From Methanobrevibacter sp. (GTDB lineage: Archaea > Methanobacteriota > Methanobacteria > Methanobacteriales > Methanobacteriaceae): a DNA stretch of 18,274 nt. Both the position numbers and the translations under genes were made by a program. Each line of letters starts with the position of its first letter. The first letter of the stretch is position 1. The notes under the pieces are model-generated. The model made no database searches. It worked only from the letters and a program-made list of their open reading frames with translations, and was not told where the DNA came from. The stretch is from contig WRMT01000015.1 of NCBI GenBank assembly GCA_009777005.1, forward strand, positions 1 through 18,274, written 5' to 3'. Below are positions 7,158 to 16,091 of the stretch, piece after piece.

Positions 7158-8807
7158 ATGGAAAGTAAAGTTATTCAATCTGATGTATTAATTATTGGTT
7201 CAGGTGGTGCAGGTTGTCGTGCAGCTATTGAAGTATCGAAACATGGATTAAAACCACTCATTGTATCAAAAGGATTATCATTTAGATCTGGATGTACGGG
7301 AATGGCTGAAGGAGGATATAATGCTGCTTTTGCCTTTGTAGATAGTGATGATACTAAAAAAATCCACTATAATGATACATTAAAGGGAGGAAGTTTTCTC
7401 AATGACCCTAAATTAGCTGAAATACTGGTTGATGAGTCTCCTGATAGATTAATTGATTTAGAAGAATTTGGAGCTCTTTTTGATAGGCAGGAATCTGGAG
7501 AATTAAATCAAAGACCATTCGGTGGGCAAACATTTAGAAGAACATGTTTTCAAGGAGATAGAACAGGGCACGAAATAATCATGGCTTTAAAAGAAGAAGT
7601 TATCAAGCGAAAAATAGCTACAATAGATGAAGTAATGATAAGTTCGCTGATTTTAGATGAAACTGGGGAAAAAGTTATTGGAGCTATTGGTTTGTCCCTT
7701 CCTGATACTAAAACAATATTTTTCCAAGTTAAGACAGTTATTTTAGCTACTGGTGGTGCAGGACAGCTATTTCCTGTAACTTCTAATACATTTCAAAAAA
7801 ATGGAGATGGTTTTGCATTAGCTTGGAATGCTGGTGGAGATTTAATAGATATGGAAGAAATTCAATTTCATCCAACTGGAATGCTTTATCCAAAATCAAG
7901 AAAAGGAGTGTTAGTAACAGAAGCTGTTCGAGGAGAAGGAGGAATTCTTCTAAATAAAGATAATGAACGATTTATGGGAAATTATGATGATAGAAAAGAA
8001 TTAGCTACACGTGATGTTGTATCAAGAGCTATTTACAATGAAATCAGAGAGGGTAGAGGAAATGAAGAAGGTGGAGTTTATCTTGATGTAACTCATCTTT
8101 CAAATGAATTAATCGAAGAAAAACTTGAAACCATGCTTTTTCAATTTTTAGATGTTGGGATAGACATTAGAGAAACTCCAATGGAAGTATCTCCAACTGC
8201 ACATCATTTTATGGGAGGAGTTAGAATTGATGAAAATTGTGCCTCATCAATAGCTAATTTATTTGCAGCAGGAGAAGTTACTGGTGGAGTACATGGAGCA
8301 AATAGACTTGGAGGAAATGCATTAGCTGATACACAAGTATTTGGAAAAAGAGCAGGTGTTTCTGCTTCAAATGTAGCTAAAAATCTTGATTTTGATATAA
8401 ATAAAGTTGAAGTTGAAAAAGAAGAGAGAAGAATTAAAAATTTTGTGAAAAAAGGAAATATTGCTCCACATGAAATTAAAAAAGCTATTCAAAAAATAAT
8501 GTGGGATAAAGTAGCTATTATAAGAAATGAAAAAGATTTAAAAGATGCATTAAACCAATTAAAAGATTTAAAAACAAAATTGCAAGATATGGATATTGGT
8601 ACTGAAACACATTATAATAAAAGACTTCAAGAAGGATTAGAAGTTGTTAATATGATTGAAATAGCTATTTTAGCTGTTCAATCAGCTATTATTAGAAAAG
8701 AAAGTAGAGGTGCACATTTTAGAGAAGACTATCCTGAAACAAAAGATGAATGGAAAAAAAGTATTGTTATGAATAAGAATAAAGATGTTAGATATATTAG
8801 TAGGTAA
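7158..8807 (+). CDS. tfrA: Thiol:fumarate reductase subunit A (flavoprotein)
   Basis: TfrA is the FAD subunit of the cytoplasmic enzyme that reduces fumarate to succinate while oxidising coenzyme M and coenzyme B thiols to the heterodisulfide; it feeds the reductive partial citric acid cycle of Methanobacteriales. The 549 residues match the succinate dehydrogenase/fumarate reductase flavoprotein family. The dinucleotide fold is LIIGSGGAGCRAA (11-23), followed by TGMAEGGYNAAF (47-58). Active-site motifs are QFHPTG (236-241), ELATRDVVSRAI (281-292), PTAHHFMGGV (346-355) and GANRLGGNALADTQ (380-393), with H238, R285/R290, H349/H350 and R383. An aspartate oxidase is less likely because of the length and the charged C-terminal domain. 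The iron-sulfur subunit gene tfrB is not in the window, as is normal where the two are unlinked. Seven TAGCTA palindromes mark it as native DNA. Confidence 0.92.
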   Translation: MESKVIQSDVLIIGSGGAGCRAAIEVSKHGLKPLIVSKGLSFRSGCTGMAEGGYNAAFAFVDSDDTKKIHYNDTLKGGSFLNDPKLAEILVDESPDRLIDLEEFGALFDRQESGELNQRPFGGQTFRRTCFQGDRTGHEIIMALKEEVIKRKIATIDEVMISSLILDETGEKVIGAIGLSLPDTKTIFFQVKTVILATGGAGQLFPVTSNTFQKNGDGFALAWNAGGDLIDMEEIQFHPTGMLYPKSRKGVLVTEAVRGEGGILLNKDNERFMGNYDDRKELATRDVVSRAIYNEIREGRGNEEGGVYLDVTHLSNELIEEKLETMLFQFLDVGIDIRETPMEVSPTAHHFMGGVRIDENCASSIANLFAAGEVTGGVHGANRLGGNALADTQVFGKRAGVSASNVAKNLDFDINKVEVEKEERRIKNFVKKGNIAPHEIKKAIQKIMWDKVAIIRNEKDLKDALNQLKDLKTKLQDMDIGTETHYNKRLQEGLEVVNMIEIAILAVQSAIIRKESRGAHFREDYPETKDEWKKSIVMNKNKDVRYISR

Positions 8808-8822
8808 CTATTCCCCAGAATG

Positions 8823-8828
8823 TTTTTT
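8823..8828 (+). terminator. T6 tract after tfrA
   Basis: TTTTTT begins 15 bases after the tfrA stop, a plausible archaeal U-tract terminator. Confidence 0.4.
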
Positions 8829-8965
8829 ATTAATAATATTGATGAGAAAGTAAATTATAAAAATAATTCAATGAAAAGCATTGACAAGTAATTTCATCAT
8901 CATAGGAAAGAAATATTTTAAGAAAATTCGTTAATATACTAATATAAATAATATTGACAGATTAT

Positions 8966-9061
8966 ACATGGGCAAAACCTTTATTTCTTGAAATTTCATG
9001 GGAAATTATATAATTTCTAGAATAAAGATCAAAACCTTAACACAACATGCTTTACCCATGT
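8966..9061. repeat. Long imperfect inverted repeat upstream of the first STAND gene
   Basis: ACATGGGCAAA at 8966 pairs with TTTACCCATGT ending at 9061, with one mismatch. Inside, CTTTATTTCTTGAAATT (from 8979) pairs imperfectly with AATTTCTAGAATAAAG (9012-9027). The right arm carries about 20 extra bases between the two blocks. It ends 56 bases before the STAND start codon. It could be a regulatory site, a remnant of a small mobile element, or an insertion boundary. The rest of 8808-9117 shows no gene. Confidence 0.5.
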
Positions 9062-9103
9062 GCGAAAAAACAGAATATGTATTAAGGATTTAAAACTGAT
9101 TTT

Positions 9104-9110
9104 AGAGGAT
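9104..9110 (+). promoter_or_regulatory. Shine-Dalgarno of the 820-residue STAND gene
   Basis: AGAGGAT lies 7 bases before the ATG at 9118 and supports this start. Confidence 0.55.
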
Positions 9111-9117
9111 TATAATA

Positions 9118-11580
9118 ATGAAACTATTCGAAAAAACATTTGTAATTTTTATTTCAAGCACTTTCGAGGATTTCAAGATAGAAAGAAGTCTTCTTCAAAA
9201 CAATGTTTTTCCAAAAATAAAAAAATTATGTAATGAAAATGGTTTTGATTTCTTACCACTTGATCTCCAATGGGGTGTGAGTGAAGAAGCCCATTTAAAT
9301 CAACAAACCATGGAAATTATTCTTAATCTTATACAATATTTTAGTAATATATCTCGTACTTTTTACATGATTACCTTATTAGGGGATAAAACTGGGTGGA
9401 TTCCATTACCCAACATGATTGAAAAAAAAGAATTTGAACAACTACTATTGGCAAATGTTCATGAAAAGGATAAAAAACTTTTAATAAAATGGTATCAATG
9501 TGATTTAAATAGTATACCTCCAGTATACAATTTAATGCCAAGAACAGGAAAATATATTGATTTTGACAATTGGTATGAAATCGAATCATCTTTAAAAAGA
9601 ATATTACAAAAAAGTAGTTTAAAGTTATATAATCGAGATGAGATTGAAAAAAACAGATTGAAAAAATATTTTACATCTGCAGTTGAACAAGAAATATCAG
9701 TATTTTATGAAGGATCTGATAAAGAAAATATTATTTGCTTTTTCAGATCCATAGACAGCAGAAACCTGAAAATAAATGCCAAAACTATTGAGGAATATAT
9801 AAGATTTTTTAATTTGAACAGCAGCATTAATATAGATTTAAATGAAAAAAATTTAAATAGTTATCTTGATTCCACTAAGCAACATAGTTTGTATAATTTA
9901 AAAGAAGTACTATCACTAATAACTCCAGATAATATCTGGGAATATCGGGGAAAAATTAAGGAAAGTAGTGAGAAATATGGAACAAATAAAATGAACGAGA
10001 TACATGTGGAATTTGATATTAATGAATTCTGTAATCAAACATATTTATATTTATCAAATAGGATAAAAAAACAAATGAATTCCTTTTATGAAATGAGTTC
10101 AATAGAAAGAGAAATTAAAACAACAAACAAGTTCGTTGCTGAAAAAGCTCGATTATTCCATGGGCGAATAGATATTTTATTAGCCATTGAAAAGTATATA
10201 TTAAATAATAATTCTGCTGAACCATTGGTTATTTTAGGTGAACCAGGATCTGGAAAAACTGCCCTTTTTTCTAAAGCAATTGAAAATGCTAAAAAAAGAT
10301 TTCCTGACTCAAATATTATCTCTAGATTTGTTGGAGAATCATTTGATTTTATAAACTTATCGGATTTAATACTTTCTATTATCCAAGAAATTTCATTGAT
10401 GTATGGATTTATATATAATGACATTCCAGATACACTTGAAGAGTTAATAAATGATTTTCATGATGTGTTGAATCGCGTATCTTCAGAATCACTGATTATT
10501 TTTATAGATGGGCTGAATTTACTGGAAAATGCTAATCATCTGGCATGGTTACCTTTAAAATTATGTGAAAATCTGAAAATCATATTGTCTTTAAACACGG
10601 ATACTTTTAATAAATTTTTAGAAAAAATTTCAAAAAAATACATTTTAAAATTAAGACCTTTTAATAAAGCTGAAGGTGAAGTTATTCTTCGTAAATGGTT
10701 AACTGACACGTATAAGGCTCTAACTTATTGGCAATATGAAGAAATTTTAAATAAGTTTCAAAGCAATGGTTTACCAATGTTTTTAAAGTTAGCTTTTGAT
10801 GAATCTTTAAAATGGAAATCATACACCCCAAAACATGAAACGCAGATACCCGCTACCATTAGCGATATGGTAACTTTTTTAATAGAAAAACTTATTTCAA
10901 AACATGGTACTTTGATTACAGCTATCTTAGGTTATATAACCTCTTCCAAATATGGACTATCACAAACCAGTTTAATGAACCTGTTATCAAATGATAAAGA
11001 AGTTGTGAATGAGTTAAATAAATTAGATCCAAATTCTCCCTCATTTGACGCTATTCCATATATTCATTGGATTTTATGTTACATTGACATTGAAAATTAT
11101 CTAAAGAGAGTTGTTTTTTGTGATGTTCAGTTACTAAGTTTCAATACCACTTACTTTTCTGAAATTTTTCAAAAAATGTATTTAGACAAAGAAGCTAATC
11201 ATTTTCATTCATTGTTAATTGATTATTTTGGAAACTCACTGCCAAATAGTACTACTTTTGAGCTTCAAGAATTAGCTTATCAATTATCAAAGTCTCACTC
11301 TTTTAAAAAGTTATATGAAGTATTAAGTGATTTAGATTTGTTTATAAAGCTTTATAATCATGATAAGTTTAGTGTTAATGAATATTGGAGCAAAATTGAG
11401 CAAAATACTCATTTTGATATTGAAGATACTTATGAAAAATACATTGAAAATTCAGATTTAAATCCTGAAAACTTGGAGATACTTAACAATTTTCTTCAGT
11501 CTGCAGGTTACTTAAAACTTAGTAAAAAGACTGTGAATTCCTATTTAGAAGACACTATACTTTTATATCCATGGAAATAA
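9118..11580 (+). CDS. DUF4062-STAND NTPase (no TPR array)
   Basis: An 820-residue protein. The DUF4062 domain occupies about residues 7-110: FISSTFEDFKIER (11-23), LQWGVSEEA (50-58), LLGDKTGW (87-94). After a middle region, FHGR (347-350) precedes the P-loop GEPGSGKT (374-381) and a Walker B-like LIIFIDGLN (459-467), the order seen in NACHT/STAND ATPases. The C-terminal third is helical and resembles the region after the ATPase in the paralogue at 11582-14923. It ends where that paralogue begins its TPR repeats, so the sensor array seems to be missing. STAND proteins are switch ATPases that oligomerise on sensing a ligand; DUF4062-NACHT is also found in eukaryotic TEP1. A defence role is inferred from architecture and neighbourhood. 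The gene contains no TAGCTA palindrome, in contrast to sepS and tfrA, which suggests transfer. One base separates its stop from that of the facing gene. Confidence 0.88.
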   Translation: MKLFEKTFVIFISSTFEDFKIERSLLQNNVFPKIKKLCNENGFDFLPLDLQWGVSEEAHLNQQTMEIILNLIQYFSNISRTFYMITLLGDKTGWIPLPNMIEKKEFEQLLLANVHEKDKKLLIKWYQCDLNSIPPVYNLMPRTGKYIDFDNWYEIESSLKRILQKSSLKLYNRDEIEKNRLKKYFTSAVEQEISVFYEGSDKENIICFFRSIDSRNLKINAKTIEEYIRFFNLNSSINIDLNEKNLNSYLDSTKQHSLYNLKEVLSLITPDNIWEYRGKIKESSEKYGTNKMNEIHVEFDINEFCNQTYLYLSNRIKKQMNSFYEMSSIEREIKTTNKFVAEKARLFHGRIDILLAIEKYILNNNSAEPLVILGEPGSGKTALFSKAIENAKKRFPDSNIISRFVGESFDFINLSDLILSIIQEISLMYGFIYNDIPDTLEELINDFHDVLNRVSSESLIIFIDGLNLLENANHLAWLPLKLCENLKIILSLNTDTFNKFLEKISKKYILKLRPFNKAEGEVILRKWLTDTYKALTYWQYEEILNKFQSNGLPMFLKLAFDESLKWKSYTPKHETQIPATISDMVTFLIEKLISKHGTLITAILGYITSSKYGLSQTSLMNLLSNDKEVVNELNKLDPNSPSFDAIPYIHWILCYIDIENYLKRVVFCDVQLLSFNTTYFSEIFQKMYLDKEANHFHSLLIDYFGNSLPNSTTFELQELAYQLSKSHSFKKLYEVLSDLDLFIKLYNHDKFSVNEYWSKIEQNTHFDIEDTYEKYIENSDLNPENLEILNNFLQSAGYLKLSKKTVNSYLEDTILLYPWK

Positions 11581-11581
11581 C

Positions 11582-14500
11582 TCAAAAATAGGTATTTCCC
11601 ATTTCATCAATTTTTTGTGAAATTGTATTTTCTAAGTCATTGAAAAAATATTTTTTAGAAATAGAATTTGCTTGTTTTAAAAGGTTTAAAGCTTCATCAT
11701 ATTTTTTGATTTCTAAATATACTTTACTTTGATTAAATAATGAAACTGCTAATCCTTCAAAGTTATTAATTTTCCTAACAATCATTTCTTCTTTTTCATG
11801 CAAATATAAAGATTGATCATATTTTTTTTGTTTTCTTAAAACAGCTCCTTGAATTCCATATGCTCTTGAAAGACCTTTTTCATGATTTATTTCTCTACAT
11901 ATATTTTTTTGTACCCTACTTAATTTCATTGATTCGCCCATTTTATTTTGTTCAAATAAAATCACAGCTTGGTTTCCTAAGGAGGATTGTAGAGTATTTT
12001 TAAAAAGTGATTCCCGAGATATTTTTTCTTGCTGTTTAAATTTTTCAATTGCTTTGTCTAAGTCATTTTTGGCATAATAAAATGCACCTTGGTTTCCTAA
12101 AATAACTGCTAATAAATTTTTATCACCAATCATCATCGCTTTATTTTCAAGATATTCGTAAAAAATATTAGCTTCATTTAAATCATTGTTATTATATAAA
12201 AACATTGCTAATTTAAATATTTCGGATTTATTATATTTTGAAGGGTTTTTAATCACATTTTCATATGCTTTTTTAATTTTTAAACCATGATTTTCTTCTA
12301 TTTTATTCCAATAATGTTTCAAATCATATAATTCCGTGTCAAACAGCTCTGAAAAGAATTGAATATCTGTAAGAGTAGAAATAAGATCATCGAACAACTC
12401 AGACGAAAGTTGTTGCCAGGGCAATTCTTCTTTAATCCTTTTATCAATTGTCACTAATTCATATTTTTTATTTTCCATACTCTCTTTTTCATCATTGTAT
12501 AAATTATTAAAATATCTTGCTAAGTTTGCATGATTCTCTTTTTTATCCTTTGGATATGTTTCATCAATAATTTCTTTGAATTGATGATGGTGAAAGTTTA
12601 AAAGAATAAAATCATCATGTTTTTTAGGTATTAAGTAAGGTTCTAAATCAGAAAAAAGCCTTGAATAAACTATGAAAGGTAATTTATCAACTTTAGGAGA
12701 ATCTTCAGATTTACGTTGATTATAATCTTTCATAACTTTTTTATCATATGATAAAATATCAATTAATTCATTTTCTGCTAATCCATATCTTGAAGAAGCT
12801 AAATAACTAAGCATTTTTGAAGTTAATACTTCACCATGATTTTTTTCCATTGAAAGTCTTTCAAACATTTTTTTAATTATTTCCTGTATAGTATCATCTA
12901 ATATTGTTTCATCTTGAGGAGTATATGATTTCCATGTTAATAATTCCTCAAAAGCTATTTTTAAAAATAGTGGAGACTGTCCATTCTTTAATTTATTAAA
13001 TATTTCTTTTTGTTGATGTTTTTGTAGGGTTCTACATGCACTTTTTAACAAAGACTTCAAAAGTTCTTTTGCTTCTTCAAAATCCATTTCTTTTAAGAAT
13101 TTAATATTTTTTTTATCAATTAGTTTTTTAATTTTTCCTGATGCATCTTCTGTTGTTGAAACAATTAGATTAACATTTTCAGGGAGTTTTTTTGGAAGCC
13201 AGGACAATTCTGTTATTTTCCCAATGTCTGAAAGTTGATTTAATCCATCAATGAATATTATTAAAGGAAGGTTATTTTCTTTAGCGTAGTTTAGTTTAGA
13301 TAAAAATGTAGATAAAGCCTCTTGAAAATTATCTGGTATTTCTGAGTTTTCTTTATTGTATTTTATTGTTAATTCTTGTGAAATACTTTTTAAAAGAGAT
13401 ATAATATCTGATGATTCGGGACTAGCCCCAATAAATCTTGATATGACTAAATACTGGTTATTTTTTAATTGTTCACTTAAATGAGATAAAAGTGCGGTTT
13501 TTCCTGAACCAGATTCGCCTATAATAACTAATGGACTTCGATTATTTGAATTAATGTATTTTTTAATATCTTTGATAATATTAATCCTACCTACAAAGTG
13601 TTTGGATCTTTCATCTGCAAAATTTGAATGTAAATCAATTTCTTTTTGAAGTGAGTCTTTGTCTTTAAAATTATTGATTTCTTCTAAAATTGTTTCAGTC
13701 AATGCATCTTCAACATCATTACACAATTCCTCAATATGATCTTCAGTTATGATATTTTCATTATCTTTAGCAAATACATTTTTTATGGATGTGGAATAAT
13801 TATGAATATTTTCTTTGGGAAGGTGTTTTTTTATTGTTTCTTTTAAATCATCTACTTTACCCAGAGTTTGTTTGTCGATTGTTCTATTTTTTTTGTCTAA
13901 TTCCACAAAATCTGATAAAATTTGAATGTTTTTTTTATTATCTTTGTTATTTTCAATAAAGTCATCAAGTTTTTTAAAAAAATATTTAATATCTATTTCA
14001 TTCTTGTTATTTATCTCTCTAAAAAAACAATGCACATGGCTTTCAGCATCTTTAATTTTAAAAATACCTTTTATTATTTCTTGTTCTGTAGCTGAAGTGA
14101 AATATTTTTGAATTTTTTCATCATTTATATCATCTAATTTTATGATATTATTCTGTAAGATTGTTCTTAACCTGTTTTCAATATATCCCCAAGTATTAAT
14201 TTCATTATATTTAAGAAATTCTTCAAGTTTTTTTAAATCATTATTATTATCAATATTTAACTCTTTATTTTTTTTAAGAAATTTAAAAACATTATGAAGT
14301 TTTGATTTTTTAAAATCATTATTATCAATATTTTCCCTAATCTTTTTCTTTTTTAGAAATTTAGTTAATGAATTGAGACTTTTAATTAACTTATCATTTT
14401 CTTCAGTTCTTTTATCATTTTCTATTGTTAAAATTAAATCTTTTATTTCTTTTAGATGGTTATAATTTTCTAAATTTGTAAGATCTGCATAAATATCCTT

Positions 14501-14923
14501 TCTTACTTGTAAATCATAAACTGGAGGGATTGAATTTAAATCTAATTTAAACCAATTTAAAAGAAAATCTTTATCCTCTTTTTTAGCTATGCTACATATT
14601 TTTTCAAATTCATCCTTTTCTATTTCATAAGGTAACGGATTCCACCCATATCTGTTTCCAAGAAGTGATATAAAATTAGGTTTTGGGCTTAGAGTTTGAC
14701 TTCTTTTTATCTCTTCAAAACATATCTTCATTGCTTTTTGATCTAAAACTGCTTCACTACTAACTCCCCATCTTAAATCAACAGGTTGAAAGCTAAAACC
14801 TTTTTCTTTGCAAAGTTTTTTTAATTTTGGAAAAACTCGTTTTTGTAATTCATTTCTTTCTTTCTTAAAATCATTAAATGTACTACTTATAAATACTCTG
14901 AAAGTTTTATTTGTTTCCTTCAT
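11582..14923 (-). CDS. DUF4062-STAND NTPase with C-terminal TPR repeats
   Basis: A 1113-residue paralogue of the facing gene. The DUF4062 motifs sit at identical residue numbers: FISSTFNDFKKER (11-23), WGVSSEA (52-58), LLGNRYGW (87-94). Residues about 150-243 are a Lys/Asn/Asp-rich insertion absent from the partner. The P-loop is GESGSGKT (469-476) and the Walker B-like strand FIDGLN (557-562). From about residue 930 to the end there are at least four TPR-like helical pairs of about 40 residues, each with an N/G-x-x-G-A or similar core (GNQGAFYYAKNDLDKAIEKF; GNQAVILFEQNK; GIQGAVLRKQKKYDQSLYL; FNQSKVYLEIKKYDEALNLL). These would form the ligand-sensing superhelix. The start ATG has only a weak GGTTGGA upstream. 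Only one TAGCTA occurs in 3.3 kb. An immune-type sensor ATPase is the likeliest role, by architecture only. Confidence 0.9.
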   Translation of the reverse strand: MKETNKTFRVFISSTFNDFKKERNELQKRVFPKLKKLCKEKGFSFQPVDLRWGVSSEAVLDQKAMKICFEEIKRSQTLSPKPNFISLLGNRYGWNPLPYEIEKDEFEKICSIAKKEDKDFLLNWFKLDLNSIPPVYDLQVRKDIYADLTNLENYNHLKEIKDLILTIENDKRTEENDKLIKSLNSLTKFLKKKKIRENIDNNDFKKSKLHNVFKFLKKNKELNIDNNNDLKKLEEFLKYNEINTWGYIENRLRTILQNNIIKLDDINDEKIQKYFTSATEQEIIKGIFKIKDAESHVHCFFREINNKNEIDIKYFFKKLDDFIENNKDNKKNIQILSDFVELDKKNRTIDKQTLGKVDDLKETIKKHLPKENIHNYSTSIKNVFAKDNENIITEDHIEELCNDVEDALTETILEEINNFKDKDSLQKEIDLHSNFADERSKHFVGRINIIKDIKKYINSNNRSPLVIIGESGSGKTALLSHLSEQLKNNQYLVISRFIGASPESSDIISLLKSISQELTIKYNKENSEIPDNFQEALSTFLSKLNYAKENNLPLIIFIDGLNQLSDIGKITELSWLPKKLPENVNLIVSTTEDASGKIKKLIDKKNIKFLKEMDFEEAKELLKSLLKSACRTLQKHQQKEIFNKLKNGQSPLFLKIAFEELLTWKSYTPQDETILDDTIQEIIKKMFERLSMEKNHGEVLTSKMLSYLASSRYGLAENELIDILSYDKKVMKDYNQRKSEDSPKVDKLPFIVYSRLFSDLEPYLIPKKHDDFILLNFHHHQFKEIIDETYPKDKKENHANLARYFNNLYNDEKESMENKKYELVTIDKRIKEELPWQQLSSELFDDLISTLTDIQFFSELFDTELYDLKHYWNKIEENHGLKIKKAYENVIKNPSKYNKSEIFKLAMFLYNNNDLNEANIFYEYLENKAMMIGDKNLLAVILGNQGAFYYAKNDLDKAIEKFKQQEKISRESLFKNTLQSSLGNQAVILFEQNKMGESMKLSRVQKNICREINHEKGLSRAYGIQGAVLRKQKKYDQSLYLHEKEEMIVRKINNFEGLAVSLFNQSKVYLEIKKYDEALNLLKQANSISKKYFFNDLENTISQKIDEMGNTYF
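14194..14474 (-). repeat. Low-complexity insertion with an internal duplication in the TPR-STAND protein
   Basis: This encodes residues about 150-243 of the minus-strand STAND protein, which have no counterpart in the facing paralogue. Within it a unit of about 27 residues occurs twice: TKFLKKKKIRENIDNNDFKK, then FKFLKKNKELNIDNNNDLKK. The DNA is rich in A tracts. Confidence 0.6.
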
Positions 14924-15033
14924 GATTCCAACCAGTTATAAGTTTTATTAATCAACCATGCCCAATACACTTTTCGACAAAAATTTTGAAAATGTCAATC
15001 TCATTAATTTATCAATTTCTATTTAATAATCAA

Positions 15034-15455
15034 TCATTGAAATCAAATTTATATAGAAGAGAATTATGATCTTTTTTAATAAGCTTTTTTAAGTTGTTTA
15101 AACCATTATATCTCTTTTTAAGGAGTCGTGCGAATTCTTTCCCAGTTGTTTTTTTACAAGTTTTAATTGCATTATCTCAACTCATCTAATAATTTCCATT
15201 TAATTATTTTCTCTTCTTCTTTCAGATGCCTAGAAATTTTTTCATGAATAATATTAAAATCTTTAATAGCTATTTGATTTCTTTTATCCGTTCAAAAGGA
15301 TGATTTTTCCATGTTTAAATGTTTATGAACCTATGATGAAAATTATCAATCATGATCCATCAGGAATTACTACAATGGACTCCCATTTAAAGTTTTCTGG
15401 CAGAAAACTCTTCTATCAGAAAAATTAGAATTATCTTTGTAGTTTCATCTTTCAT
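15034..15455 (-). pseudogene. Decayed gene of unknown family
   Basis: Joining minus-strand frames gives coherent protein-like sequence broken by stops and shifts. An ATG at 15455 opens MKDETTKIILIFLIEEFSA; another frame gives ENFKWESIVVIPDGS. A third frame gives DFNIIHEKISRHLKEEEKII and WKLLDEL, and after a shift near 15175 the text runs DNAIKTCKKTTGKEFARLLK and LLYKFDFND to a stop at 15036-15034. Several independent lesions are needed, so it is not a sequencing artefact. I do not recognise the family; the C-terminal half looks helical and charged. It lies just upstream of the TPR-STAND gene in the same orientation. Confidence 0.45.
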
Positions 15456-15659
15456 ATTACATTCTCTTTAAGACAAATATAAATAAACTATAGACTATTT
15501 GCCATCAATTTTATATACTCCCCTGAAAAGTAGCGAATAATTAAAATTTTTTTTTGATAATAAAAAAATGCAAAGGAATTAAACAAAAATAATTATGCAT
15601 ACACCCCTAATAGACTATTAAAAAGAGAAAAAGTAATACTAAGGAATAAAAAAATAATT

Positions 15660-15774
15660 TTAATAGATTTTTTTAATGTTTTTATTTAAATCAAAATGTT
15701 TATCAGTAGTAACGATTACTTTTATTCTTAAATCTTCCATTAAACTAATAAAAATGAGTATCGAGAAATATCAC
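15660..15774 (-). pseudogene. VapC-like PIN toxin with internal deletion
   Basis: Directly after the antitoxin TAA (15777-15775) a GTG (15774) opens VIFLDTHFY and then a stop; VIFLDTHF is the usual PIN-domain start with its first Asp. In another frame the sequence continues at once as SLMEDLRIKVIVTTDKHFDL, then NKNIKKIY and a stop at 15662-15660. The latter is the usual VapC C-terminus: helix, IVTTD strand with the last metal-binding Asp, then KHF. About 80-90 middle residues are missing, so the first and last blocks of one toxin are fused by a deletion that also broke the frame. No activity is expected. Confidence 0.7.
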
Positions 15775-16050
15775 TTAACTTCCTCTTCTCATCTCTTCTA
15801 CAAGTTTCATAGCATCAAAAGGTTTATAACCTTTAATAAACCCTGCACTACCCATAAGTCTTTCTGGATCAGGATTATATGTATCTTTATTTCCAATTAA
15901 AAAATTAGGAATCTTAGATTTAGTTTTAATCTCAATTCCTATTTTTAATACTTCATTTAAAACCTTAGTTTCACTTACCCCCTCACGTTTAGCTATTTTA
16001 CTAATATTTTTTAGTAAATCAGGTTTTATCTCATTAATACTGACTGCCAT
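15775..16050 (-). CDS. VapB-like antitoxin (copy 2), toxin deleted
   Basis: A 91-residue protein from the ATG at 16050. A GTG at 16059 in frame is possible, but the other antitoxin in the window also begins MA followed by the same pattern, and a TATA-like box at 16084-16091 predicts a transcript start near 16061, which leaves too little room for the GTG. The N-terminus (INEIKPDLLKNISKIAKREG, then VSETKVLNEVLK) is ribbon-helix-helix-like. The C-terminal part has NKDTYNPDPE and a PFDAMKLVEEMRRG end, shared in outline with copy 1 (NKDTFNPNP). The toxin frame begins immediately after the stop but has lost its middle. A DNA-binding antitoxin without its partner is the simplest reading. Confidence 0.75.
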   Translation of the reverse strand: MAVSINEIKPDLLKNISKIAKREGVSETKVLNEVLKIGIEIKTKSKIPNFLIGNKDTYNPDPERLMGSAGFIKGYKPFDAMKLVEEMRRGS

Positions 16051-16083
16051 AAACTTCACTTATAAATTACATTAGTTAGTCTA

Positions 16084-16091
16084 TTATATAA
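16084..16091 (-). promoter_or_regulatory. Possible TATA box of vapB-like copy 2
   Basis: TTATATAA is followed on the minus strand by TAGACTAACTAATG. The predicted transcript start is near 16061, 11 bases before the chosen ATG. Confidence 0.4.

Noticed and set aside
15676..15900. Plus-strand 74-residue frame
   Set aside because: Antisense to the vapB-like gene and the PIN toxin remnant, which have recognisable motifs on the minus strand.
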